A program made the position numbers and the translations under genes. Below, in pieces: positions 1-5,869 of a DNA stretch of 7,099 bases (the first letter of the stretch is position 1; each line of letters starts with the position of its first letter). Source of the DNA: an uncultured Clostridia bacterium. GTDB taxonomy: Bacteria; Bacillota; Clostridia; Oscillospirales; Ruminococcaceae. The notes beneath the pieces were generated by a model. That model was not told the DNA's origin. It made no database searches and saw nothing but the letters and a program-made list of their open reading frames with translations. The DNA lies in the NCBI GenBank assembly GCA_938014855.1, contig CALLQM010000258.1, positions 1 through 7,099 on the forward strand. Direction: 5' to 3'.

Positions 1-1504
1 ATGTGCTGGAGTTCAGCATCTTGGCGGTTTCCTCCGGATCATCCAGCAGGCTGCGGAGTTCTTCCAAATTGTCCGCCCGATTAACCAGTGCTTTTACCGG
101 CCGGAACATTTCTGCAAACAGTTCCGGACTTTGCGCAAGAGCCGCATCTGCAATCCGATCCACTCGCTGTTGATACTCTGCCGCCTGCCTATGCAAGTCA
201 TTGCCGTTTGGAAGCTCAGCCTTGTTGGCCTGCAGTTTGAATGGCACCGGCATGGAAGGGGTGGAGCCTTTGGTAACTGCATCGCTTGGTGCAGGCTCCG
301 GGATGCTGAACTTTTTGTAAATATATGAGAGCGGAATCGGTACAGACATATCGGTCAGCGTCTGCAGAATCTCCGCCAGCGCTTTCAGGTCGTCTGTCTC
401 CTCGCAGTCAAAGACGATCTGCGGCAAACGTTTCGCGGTATCAACACCAAAGTTAAACAAAACTAACGGATAAACGAGATCGTCCCGCAGTGTTGCGGCC
501 AGAGCCTTGCAGTCTGCCAACGTTAAATCATGCCGTACATCATTGTGGGTTTTACTTTGTGCAAAGCTGCCGCCCCCGGAATCGGATGTCAGCGTCTGTC
601 CAAGGATCGCTTTACTAATCTGCTCATCGCAGTACCGCGCCATTGTTTCGTAAATACCATTTGACGATCCTTTCCCGGCATCCGTTGTTATAAAATCAAT
701 ACTGGTGCCATCCGGGATCATTCCTGCCGCATCGGTACCCATTCTGACCAATGCTTCCCATAAAGCTTCTTTATCATCTTCACTGGCTCCGGCGGCATAT
801 TTACCAAGCCGTAGCGGAAGACCAAACACCTCTATGAAGGAAACCCAATCTTTGATCGTGTAGTTTTTAAATAAGTACATCCACGCGCATACACGCAAGA
901 TACCGGCACGGCTGGGATGTCCGGATTTTGCCTTATATTTGTGCACGATGAATTTATTGGAAGGAATCTCAATGCCTAGCATTGCATCTTTGGTAACCAG
1001 CCGCATGATGTCTTCCTGATCCCAGCGCAGCAGTTTCGGATGAACTTGTTCAATACGATCTACAACAACCTTATCTCCATCGTATTTCCATATGATTTCT
1101 GAAACGGATACGCCTTTTCCGATGGCATCCAGCAGATCGAGAAAAACGTCCTCCAAATTCTTGATGCTGCGCAGTTGATCCCGGATAAAGTCGGCAACCT
1201 GTTCATCCTGTGGATTGTCACTGAAAGAAGTTACTTCCCAGTCCAGACCAGTGACCGCGTTTTTGCGGGTCTGCAGTTGAGCATATAGGTGTGGATCATG
1301 TTCCTCCATCTCCTCAAACAATTCCATTTGGCGATAGACTTCGCCTTCGTCTGCTTCACGAAAAATGGCGGCAAGGCGCTGCGGTGTCAGACCATGCGAA
1401 GGATAGGTGGAAAACTTACTGTAGAGCGGTGCGACCGCAACTTTGCCGGTATCGGGTTTTTGCCGCCGAGTTTGCAGTGACCGGAGCTTGTCTAAAATGC
1501 TCAA
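1..1504 (-). CDS. Mu gp29-like portal protein (DUF935), C-terminus cut by window edge
   Basis: Portal protein of a Mu-like phage: the dodecameric ring at the capsid vertex through which the terminase pumps DNA and to which head-tail parts attach. The frame is open from a TTG codon at 1504 to base 1 (501 codons). Mu gp29 is about 510 residues, so nearly all of it is here. Family-typical stretches are GHPSRAGILRVCAW (195-208), YLFKNYTIKDW (210-220), FGLPLRLGKY (227-236) and the glycine-rich LGQTLTSDSGGGSF (301-314) followed by HNDVR (320-324). The C-terminal part (about 437-490) is helical and acidic. I chose TTG because AGGAGGT lies 7 bases before it and the product then begins MSILDKLRSL; ATG codons in frame occur only from residue 60. 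The gene follows the large terminase after 12 bases, as in Mu. The family call is secure; the true C-terminus is not visible. Confidence 0.93.
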   Translation of the reverse strand, partial: MSILDKLRSLQTRRQKPDTGKVAVAPLYSKFSTYPSHGLTPQRLAAIFREADEGEVYRQMELFEEMEEHDPHLYAQLQTRKNAVTGLDWEVTSFSDNPQDEQVADFIRDQLRSIKNLEDVFLDLLDAIGKGVSVSEIIWKYDGDKVVVDRIEQVHPKLLRWDQEDIMRLVTKDAMLGIEIPSNKFIVHKYKAKSGHPSRAGILRVCAWMYLFKNYTIKDWVSFIEVFGLPLRLGKYAAGASEDDKEALWEALVRMGTDAAGMIPDGTSIDFITTDAGKGSSNGIYETMARYCDEQISKAILGQTLTSDSGGGSFAQSKTHNDVRHDLTLADCKALAATLRDDLVYPLVLFNFGVDTAKRLPQIVFDCEETDDLKALAEILQTLTDMSVPIPLSYIYKKFSIPEPAPSDAVTKGSTPSMPVPFKLQANKAELPNGNDLHRQAAEYQQRVDRIADAALAQSPELFAEMFRPVKALVNRADNLEELRSLLDDPEETAKMLNSST

Positions 1505-1511
1505 TGGCGTC

Positions 1512-1518
1512 ACCTCCT
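1512..1518 (-). promoter_or_regulatory. Ribosome binding site deciding the TTG start of the portal gene
   Basis: AGGAGGT on the minus strand, 7 bases before the TTG start. Its first two bases are the last two of the TAG stop of the large terminase gene (TAGGAGGT). A ribosome ending on the terminase gene is therefore placed on the next initiation site, which suggests coupled translation. Confidence 0.8.
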
Positions 1519-3286
1519 AGTAACAGCCTTCTTTAAACCGCGCCCTGCGGCGCGATACGCTTGTGTATTTGGTATTCGTGGTGGTCTTGGATGCAATAGC
1601 CAATTTAACGACCATTTCCAAACCATCCGGGCCGTCATCGTTTGCGCCCATGGGGTATTCTTTTAGTTGCTTAAGCAGTTCCTTATGTTTGCGACTGAAA
1701 CGGATATACCCGTTGCGCGCAAATGGCTCAAGGCTTTCGATTCTCACGTTTTTTGGCAAAAGAGAAGGTATTTGCTTTACCGGAAGGTATACACCCAGTT
1801 GAGCGCTGACCCTTGCCATAATATCTGCAAAGAAAGATTGGAACTGTACATTTTCCACACCGAATTCTCGGAAAGAGTGTTTGAACATAAGAATGAGGCG
1901 CTTATGCATCGCGATCGCATCCGCGATAATCTGATCCGGTGTACGCTTTTTAATGTCTGCCTCAACAACGTACATAAGACCAGTGGGAATTTCCAGTGCA
2001 AGTGCAAAGAGACTGGAGGTATCTGATTTCTTGTTTTTCCCGAGTGAAGGGTCATTAGACCCAAAAAATACAAATCGGCGCTTGTCTGAGAAGTCCGGGG
2101 GATCATCATCGTAAAACGTCATGGTCTCTTCACTGAACAGGCAGGCGCTGGGATCAAGCGGATCATTTTGATATTCCGAGTTGAAAGCCGCGTCACCAAT
2201 GCTGATTTTGATGGTCATGAGCTTGTAGTAGCTGTTTTTTGCTTCCCATAAAACTTCTGTGCCTTCCAGCATTTCTTGCTCGTTGGTTTGGAAAAAGGCC
2301 AGTGCATCTTCCTGATGTTCGGGATTCGACAGGTCGGTATAAATCTGCCGCCACTGTTCCCAAAGTTCATCGTTTTCCGCCCAGCTTACAACTGCCTGAT
2401 ACTTATGACTTCGGTAGTCCGGCTTTGCCATGACCTTGCACAGCAGACTGTCGTAGTGCAATACGGTACCGACGTATAGAATATCCGTGTATCCGGCTCC
2501 CGCTGAAGAGACTGCTTTGTCAAACCAGTTGGCAAGTTTCCGGCGCTGATCCGGCGTGTTGATATTTGTATCATTTTCAATATCGTCTAGCAGGATGAGA
2601 TCAGGACGCCACTGTTTGTGACGGCGTCCACGAATTTTCTTTCCTGAACCGATTCCTTCCACTTTAATATTGGTGGACGTTAGAAAACCGGAACATGTCC
2701 AGAACTTATCACCTTTTAAGTCACCGAAATCTTCCTTAATATATGCGTTATCCTCCAGCTCACTTTTGAGATCACCAAGGAATACCTCTGCCTGTTCCGA
2801 ACTGTCGGATAAAATAAGGATGTAGTGTTTATACTGATACACAATTGCGTGAATGGAATCTTTGAACGTGATCGTTGTGGATTTTGCATGTCCGCGCGGA
2901 GCCGCGATTGCTTCACGGCACCCCTCTTGTCTGTCAATAGCTTTTGGGTCGGCTAATACGTTTAGCCCCTTGAGAACACCGTCTATCCACAATCGATCTA
3001 GTTCATCGTGAAATTTTGGAGGTTCAGTCACGTAATAGTGAGGAAGATAAGCTCTGCCGAAATATTGTAAGTCTATAGCCCCCAGCTCACGCCGCAAGCC
3101 CTTAGAGCCATACAAAGGTTCACCGTTTTGATACCGTTCCAGCAGCCGGGCACGTTCAGAATTGCAGAAACCGCCGCGCTGTACATATTGCAAAAACAGC
3201 TGTTTTTGATATCGGTCGTTTTCCAATGCTTCAGCATCGGTATCATCGAGCACATCTAAATATCGGTCTATGAGTTTTTTACTCAT
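1517..3286 (-). CDS. Phage terminase large subunit (Mu gp28-like), DNA-packaging ATPase/nuclease
   Basis: Motor of DNA packaging: an N-terminal ATPase drives DNA through the portal and a C-terminal RNase H-like nuclease cuts the DNA (headful packaging of integrated phage in Mu). Numbering from the TTG at 3292, the protein has 591 residues. The P-loop is APRGHAKST (131-139), a usual terminase variant with its lysine at 137. Walker B is LILLDD (232-237), and the motif III-like stretch is ILYVGTVLH (271-279). In the nuclease domain, likely metal ligands are Asp414 (SNDPSLG), Asp490 (FFADI) and Asp556 in NDDGPDGLEM (551-560). An ATG at 3286 (start MSKKLIDRY) is preferred here; a TTG two codons upstream is equally possible, as neither has a strong ribosome site. 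The ATG overlaps the end of the small terminase gene by 8 bases. Length and motifs look complete, with no sign of decay. Confidence 0.95.
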   Translation of the reverse strand: MSKKLIDRYLDVLDDTDAEALENDRYQKQLFLQYVQRGGFCNSERARLLERYQNGEPLYGSKGLRRELGAIDLQYFGRAYLPHYYVTEPPKFHDELDRLWIDGVLKGLNVLADPKAIDRQEGCREAIAAPRGHAKSTTITFKDSIHAIVYQYKHYILILSDSSEQAEVFLGDLKSELEDNAYIKEDFGDLKGDKFWTCSGFLTSTNIKVEGIGSGKKIRGRRHKQWRPDLILLDDIENDTNINTPDQRRKLANWFDKAVSSAGAGYTDILYVGTVLHYDSLLCKVMAKPDYRSHKYQAVVSWAENDELWEQWRQIYTDLSNPEHQEDALAFFQTNEQEMLEGTEVLWEAKNSYYKLMTIKISIGDAAFNSEYQNDPLDPSACLFSEETMTFYDDDPPDFSDKRRFVFFGSNDPSLGKNKKSDTSSLFALALEIPTGLMYVVEADIKKRTPDQIIADAIAMHKRLILMFKHSFREFGVENVQFQSFFADIMARVSAQLGVYLPVKQIPSLLPKNVRIESLEPFARNGYIRFSRKHKELLKQLKEYPMGANDDGPDGLEMVVKLAIASKTTTNTKYTSVSRRRARFKEGCY

Positions 3287-3833
3287 CTGCAATCATTTCT
3301 TTCGCTTTGGTTAACAGGTCGAGCAATTGTGCGGAAAGAGTAGGATCCTGTTTGATCACGTTCATGCTCTGGCTTTCCAACTGCTCGAAGGCAAGATCAA
3401 TCTTGGTACGCATTTCAAATGAGAGTTTTTTCTCTGCGACATCAACATGCCGGAAAGATGCCAGCAGCCTGCCGGCTTTATCCAGCGACATTTCAAAGAT
3501 TTCGCTGTCTGCCGTTGATATCCGCTGCATGAGACCATCGGTCATAAGAGCGTGCGCTGCCTTTGCAGGGTCAAGGTTTGGATTCCGCTCGAGCTTATCA
3601 AGAATCAGCTTGGTTTTTTCAAGGCTTTCAGCCACACGCTGAGCCGCTTCATTCATGCGGATGGCATATCTGCCAACCGCGCCTCGGCTGATTTCATAGC
3701 CCTGTTCTTTGAGCCAATCGGATATGTACTGGTAAGAGTTCGACATGTCCGAAATCATATCGTCTACTTGCTGCTTAACTTCGGGCGGCAGCTGTTCGAT
3801 CTTGGAATTAATTCGGGTACGCCTGCGTGCCAT
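3279..3833 (-). CDS. Terminase small subunit, Mu gp27-like (DUF3486)
   Basis: Small terminase subunit that recognises the packaging start on phage DNA and recruits the large subunit. The 184-residue protein starts with the typical basic tail and motif of the family: MARRRTRINSKIEQLPPEV (1-19). Residues 20-60 look like a helix-turn-helix unit (DDMISDMSNSYQYISDWL, then EISRGAVGRYAIRM), suited to DNA binding. The rest is helical and includes an amphipathic stretch at 60-82 that may drive oligomerisation. The start ATG overlaps the upstream stop by one base (TAATG), with only a weak purine-rich site (GGGGTGG) before it, so translation probably depends on re-initiation. The last codons hold the start of the large terminase gene. 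The gp26-gp27-gp28-gp29 order supports the call. Confidence 0.9.
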   Translation of the reverse strand: MARRRTRINSKIEQLPPEVKQQVDDMISDMSNSYQYISDWLKEQGYEISRGAVGRYAIRMNEAAQRVAESLEKTKLILDKLERNPNLDPAKAAHALMTDGLMQRISTADSEIFEMSLDKAGRLLASFRHVDVAEKKLSFEMRTKIDLAFEQLESQSMNVIKQDPTLSAQLLDLLTKAKEMIADE

Positions 3834-4150
3834 TAAATATCCACCCCGTCATCGTCAATGGTTTGCTCAACAAGATCGACTCCTTTTCGTGTGAGCTTGA
3901 CGATGGCTTCCTTGGAATATGCTGCATAGGCAGTGATTTTTTGAGGTGTAAACTCGATATATCCGGCTTCATGAAGGTAATCCAGATACTTTCCGATGTC
4001 CGGCGAAATGATAAGACCAGTCTGCATAAGAATATTGCTGAGCTGCTTCACCGGCATACGGTTTTGCGGCCCTTTCACAAGTGACCGCACTATATACCCT
4101 CGGATTGCTTTGTTCTGCTTGCCGAGAGCCTCTAGATCATAGTCATTCAC
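3833..4150 (-). CDS. Mu gp26-like small protein, winged-helix-like (VpaChn25_0724-type family)
   Basis: 105-residue protein with a winged-helix-like pattern: helices at about 13-26 (NKAIRGYIVRSLV), 34-44 (VKQLSNILMQT) and 50-63 (PDIGKYLDYLHEAG), a strand (YIEF, 64-67), then KLTRKGVDLVEQTIDDDGVDI (85-105). The LT-KG-DL-E...D-GV ending is characteristic of the family found just before the small terminase in Mu-like phages, often labelled as an ArsR-like regulator. Its real job is not established; a DNA-binding role in packaging or regulation is inference. The start is GTG, chosen because GGAGGT lies 7 bases upstream inside the end of the previous gene and because the alternative in-frame starts would remove the first helix. 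It overlaps the upstream gene by 8 bases and the small terminase by one. Confidence 0.78.
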   Translation of the reverse strand: MNDYDLEALGKQNKAIRGYIVRSLVKGPQNRMPVKQLSNILMQTGLIISPDIGKYLDYLHEAGYIEFTPQKITAYAAYSKEAIVKLTRKGVDLVEQTIDDDGVDI

Positions 4151-4532
4151 TGCTATTACCTCCGCTTCTGTTGTAAAGTATTTTGTTTAGTTTGTCGTCA
4201 ACACCGTTCATCACACGCACGAAGTCTTCGCGCAGTGTGTACACTAACGGCATTTCAGCTTTAAGAGACTGGAATTCTTTCTGCAGATCACCATGCTTTT
4301 TATCAACATCCTCAATTTTTCTATCAAGCTTGGCAATTGCACCATTAATATTCTCATTGAGGTTGCTGATAGCTTTGCTGGTTTTATCATCGAATTTGGC
4401 AATTGTATCGTCGATTTTTTTATTATTATCGGCAATGGCCTGATCGTTTTTGTCGATATAACGTTTTACGATCCAACCTAAAGTCCCGATAATCAAAGTC
4501 TGCACTATTTGCATGAAACCGTTAAAATCCAC
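4143..4532 (-). CDS. Membrane-anchored coiled-coil protein, Mu gp25-like (DUF2730-type)
   Basis: 129-residue protein with a short N-terminus, one hydrophobic segment at about 5-23 (GFMQIVQTLIIGTLGWIV), then a long charged helix (26-95) with heptad-like repeats of Ile/Leu spaced by Asp/Lys/Asn, predicted as a coiled coil. The end holds LVYTLREDFVRVMNGVDDKL (96-115). This layout and the position between the holin-like gene and the gp26-like gene match Mu gp25 and related proteins of Bacillota phages, which may act in lysis as spanin- or holin-like accessory factors; that role is inference. The start is GTG, 8 bases after AAGGAG, and gives MDFNGF directly before the membrane segment. The coding end carries the ribosome site of the next gene in its Gly-Gly codons. 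Confidence 0.72.
   Translation of the reverse strand: MDFNGFMQIVQTLIIGTLGWIVKRYIDKNDQAIADNNKKIDDTIAKFDDKTSKAISNLNENINGAIAKLDRKIEDVDKKHGDLQKEFQSLKAEMPLVYTLREDFVRVMNGVDDKLNKILYNRSGGNSSE
4158..4163 (-). promoter_or_regulatory. Ribosome binding site inside the gp25-like gene, deciding the GTG start of the gp26-like gene
   Basis: GGAGGT on the minus strand, encoding Gly-Gly near the end of the upstream protein, 7 bases before the GTG at 4150. It is the only good site near this start. Confidence 0.7.
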
Positions 4533-4540
4533 GTTGTCAG

Positions 4541-4546
4541 CTCCTT
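4541..4546 (-). promoter_or_regulatory. Ribosome binding site deciding the GTG start of the gp25-like gene
   Basis: AAGGAG on the minus strand, 8 bases before the GTG at 4532. It overlaps the TAA stop of the holin-like gene (TAAGGAG), the same arrangement as at the portal and gam starts. Confidence 0.7.
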
Positions 4547-5003
4547 ATGCAGTCTCGAGGGACGCCACGGTAAAGATGCCATTTTTCAGCTCGTAGACCT
4601 TGGTCTCTACCGCCTTTGTCACATAGCCCTCCACGCTGCCGACAGCAAACATAAGTGCCGTTTTGTACTCTTCGCTCAGGCTGTCAATAATCTCATCACG
4701 AGCGGCAATGCCCAGTTCCTCCAACTCTTTTTTATCTGCCTTGCCATCCTTGACTGCCTCACGCAGCGTTTTGGCGGTGGTCTGCTCGATCTGCGTGACG
4801 GTTTTAGTCGCCAAATCGTCCACTCGGGCAATCGATTCATCAACCAGCGCGCGAAAATGGTCGTCCTCGATTTTGGCATTTTCAACTCTTGCTTTTTCCG
4901 GCAGCGTGTTGATCCAGCGGGTGGACAACACCGCCAGCAGGCTAATCAGCGCCGTAAGAATTGTAGCGGCTGCATTTGTGATTACAGGAATAACTTCGTT
5001 CAT
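4545..5003 (-). CDS. Putative phage holin, LLH/superfamily 6-like
   Basis: 152-residue protein, first gene of the late block. An N-terminal hydrophobic segment at about 4-27 (VIPVITNAAATILTALISLL) is followed by RW and a basic turn. The rest is a soluble, highly charged helical part: VDDLATKTVTQIEQTTAKTL (61-80), a KDGKADKKELEELG stretch (85-98), and a C-terminal SLSEEYKTALMFAVGSVEGY (108-127) ending in ETKVYELKNG. One N-terminal membrane helix plus a charged tail with a late 'SVEGYVTKAVE' segment recalls holins of the LLH/superfamily 6 type in Bacillota phages, which let endolysin cross the cell membrane. Assignment is by layout and resemblance, not a proven match, and no endolysin gene is beside it. 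The start ATG has AAGGAGG 7 bases upstream and lies just after the terminator. Confidence 0.62.
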   Translation of the reverse strand: MNEVIPVITNAAATILTALISLLAVLSTRWINTLPEKARVENAKIEDDHFRALVDESIARVDDLATKTVTQIEQTTAKTLREAVKDGKADKKELEELGIAARDEIIDSLSEEYKTALMFAVGSVEGYVTKAVETKVYELKNGIFTVASLETA

Positions 5004-5030
5004 AATGACTCCTCCTTAGATGTTTTGAGA

Positions 5031-5065
5031 TAAAAAAATAACAGTAAGGCTTAAGCCTTACTGTT
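5031..5065 (-). terminator. Strong intrinsic terminator after mor
   Basis: A perfect 26-base palindrome at 5040-5065 can form an 11-base-pair stem (AACAGTAAGGC with GCCTTACTGTT) and a TTAA loop. Read on the minus strand it is followed by A and seven T bases (5038-5032). On the plus strand no T run follows, so the terminator is directional and stops early transcription coming from mor. It ends only 28 bases before the holin-like start codon, so it also separates early from late transcription. Confidence 0.88.
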
Positions 5066-5108
5066 AGATTAGCACTTATTATTTGAAGTCTCTATTGAAG
5101 CACTTCAA
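5066..5108 (-). promoter_or_regulatory. Candidate Mor-dependent late promoter and operator
   Basis: AT-rich stretch between the mor stop and the terminator. It holds a dyad TTGAAG-CA-CTTCAA (5095-5108, overlapping the mor stop), a third half site (5083-5088), two copies of the minus-strand heptamer AAGTGCT (5071-5077 and 5099-5105), and an extended -10-like TGCTAATCT (minus strand, 5074-5066). The hexamer TAATCT matches the consensus at only three of six positions. If it acts as the -10, transcription would begin near 5059 with the dyad centred about 43 bases upstream, close to where Mor binds at the Mu middle promoter. No good -35 is visible, as expected for an activator-dependent promoter. 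Functional assignment is inference. Confidence 0.35.
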
Positions 5109-5416
5109 GAGTTTTGATGAAAGAAACTCATCTGATTTTCATCATATTCCTGCCCAATAATTTCATAGATCCACCGCTCTGTAAGATCATATTTCCGGGC
5201 AAGAACTTTGTAATTGCTGCCATTAAATTCTTCACGAATCTTCTTGTTCCTGATTTCACTGAGAACACCGTCTAATTTAGGAAGATAAAATCCAGTACCC
5301 TGATATAAATTCGCTAGTTTTATTGTATCCTCCATTCCAAGTTCAAGAGCAATCGATTTATATGGTTCTGGCAGCTGGTCGATTGTAATTTCTTTTATCC
5401 AGTCTCCCGTAATCAT
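5105..5416 (-). CDS. mor: Mor transcription activator family protein
   Basis: Middle/late transcription activator of the Mor/C family: a dimer that binds a dyad upstream of phage promoters lacking a good -35 and recruits RNA polymerase. The 103-residue protein (Mu Mor is 129) has an N-terminal helical part (13-38, including LPEPYKSIALELG) that in the family forms the dimer interface. Then come the short strand TGFYLPK (41-47) and a helix-turn-helix at about 56-88: RNKKIREEFNGSNYKVLARK, then YDLTERWIYEII. The FNG-NY--LA-KY-L-ERW-Y motif is diagnostic. The start ATG follows GGAGGA with a tight spacing of 4 bases. It is the last gene before the terminator, so its likely targets are just downstream. 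No separate C-type activator gene is visible here, so this protein may switch on the structural genes directly. Confidence 0.92.
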   Translation of the reverse strand: MITGDWIKEITIDQLPEPYKSIALELGMEDTIKLANLYQGTGFYLPKLDGVLSEIRNKKIREEFNGSNYKVLARKYDLTERWIYEIIGQEYDENQMSFFHQNS

Positions 5417-5427
5417 TATGTCCTCCG

Positions 5428-5439
5428 ATCTGTTCAGAT
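5428..5439. repeat. Short inverted repeat just before the mor ribosome site
   Basis: ATCTG-AA-CAGAT on the minus strand, five-base arms with a two-base centre, one base upstream of the GGAGGA of mor. It lies in the 42-base gap between gemA and mor and could be an operator half-pair or a weak hairpin near the ribosome site. At this length chance is a fair explanation. Confidence 0.35.
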
Positions 5440-5458
5440 GCTCTGCTCAATGATTCTT

Positions 5459-5869
5459 TTACTCCCGTCCAAGCATACTTTTTAAACTCTCAATCAATTT
5501 GGAAGCCTGCGCCGGTGACAGCCACATCACCGATGCGCAATGATAATATTTCTCAACAAATTTGGCAAGGCGCAGCGGGTTTGTATCCCATCCCAGAAGA
5601 TGTTCAAATTCTCGAATCTTAAAACTCTGATGTTCGATTGCTCTCTCCGCTCTACATTTTTCAGCGTCTTTACGTGCAAGTAGTTCAAAACAAACCTCAT
5701 TGATCTCTTTCTGTGTGAATTTCTTGAGACTGTCTTTGCCGATCAGGCTGTATGCCATTTCCTTGGCATCGTCCGGGGCAAGTCCGATTTCCTTTGCAAG
5801 ACCAAATAAAGTGGCTTTTGTAAAAGCAGGGGTACGTTTTGTACCCCTGCGAGCTGCTGTCGATGTCAT
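5459..5869 (-). CDS. gemA: GemA-like regulatory protein (DUF1018, Mu gp16)
   Basis: 136-residue member of the GemA/DUF1018 family, conserved in Mu-like phage early regions. Mu GemA has been linked to changes in host gene expression and DNA topology, but its molecular action is unclear. The N-terminus is basic (ARRGTKRTP, 6-14). The first conserved block is LFGLAKEIGLAPDDAKEMAY (21-40), then the GK-S--KFT--EINEV pattern (44-59), and near the C-terminus the block MWLSPAQASKLIESLKSML (115-133), which matches the family's closing segment. The start ATG overlaps the gam stop as ATGA and has AGGAGG upstream, so the two are probably translated in a coupled way. A strong hairpin lies within codons 7 to 15. 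It is followed by mor after a 42-base gap. Confidence 0.86.
   Translation of the reverse strand: MTSTAARRGTKRTPAFTKATLFGLAKEIGLAPDDAKEMAYSLIGKDSLKKFTQKEINEVCFELLARKDAEKCRAERAIEHQSFKIREFEHLLGWDTNPLRLAKFVEKYYHCASVMWLSPAQASKLIESLKSMLGRE
5826..5850 (-). repeat. GC-rich inverted repeat inside the start of gemA, possible attenuator hairpin
   Basis: Perfect 10-base arms (GCAGGGGTAC and GTACCCCTGC) around a 5-base loop, within gemA codons 7 to 15. On the transcribed sense strand it is followed directly by TTTTA, resembling a weak intrinsic terminator. It lies 18 to 44 bases from the start codon, where it could also slow ribosome loading or serve as a protein-binding dyad. The repeat is seen directly; any function is inference. 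Confidence 0.6.

Noticed and set aside
94..328. Small open frames on both strands near the left edge
   Set aside because: They lie within the portal frame, which is open from 1504 to the edge and carries DUF935 motifs throughout.
1667..2026. Plus-strand open frame of 119 codons
   Set aside because: Lies opposite the nuclease domain of the large terminase, whose reading frame shows conserved motifs; the antisense product looks like a random composition.
1777..2109. Minus-strand open frame of 110 codons inside the terminase gene
   Set aside because: Alternative frame of the clear terminase coding region, no ribosome site and no family resemblance.
3307..3836. Plus-strand open frames opposite the small terminase gene
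   Set aside because: Serine/leucine-rich mirror translations of a charged helical DUF3486 protein; no ribosome site support.
4509..5033. Plus-strand open frame of 174 codons opposite the holin-like and gp25-like genes
   Set aside because: It is antisense to two genes with good ribosome sites and sensible membrane/coiled-coil layout; its product has no recognisable family and it crosses the gene junction and the terminator side.
5004..5104. Possible small gene or RNA gene in the mor/late gap
   Set aside because: No open frame with a ribosome site fits; the only strong structure is the palindrome with T run, best read as a terminator, and the rest is promoter-like AT-rich sequence.
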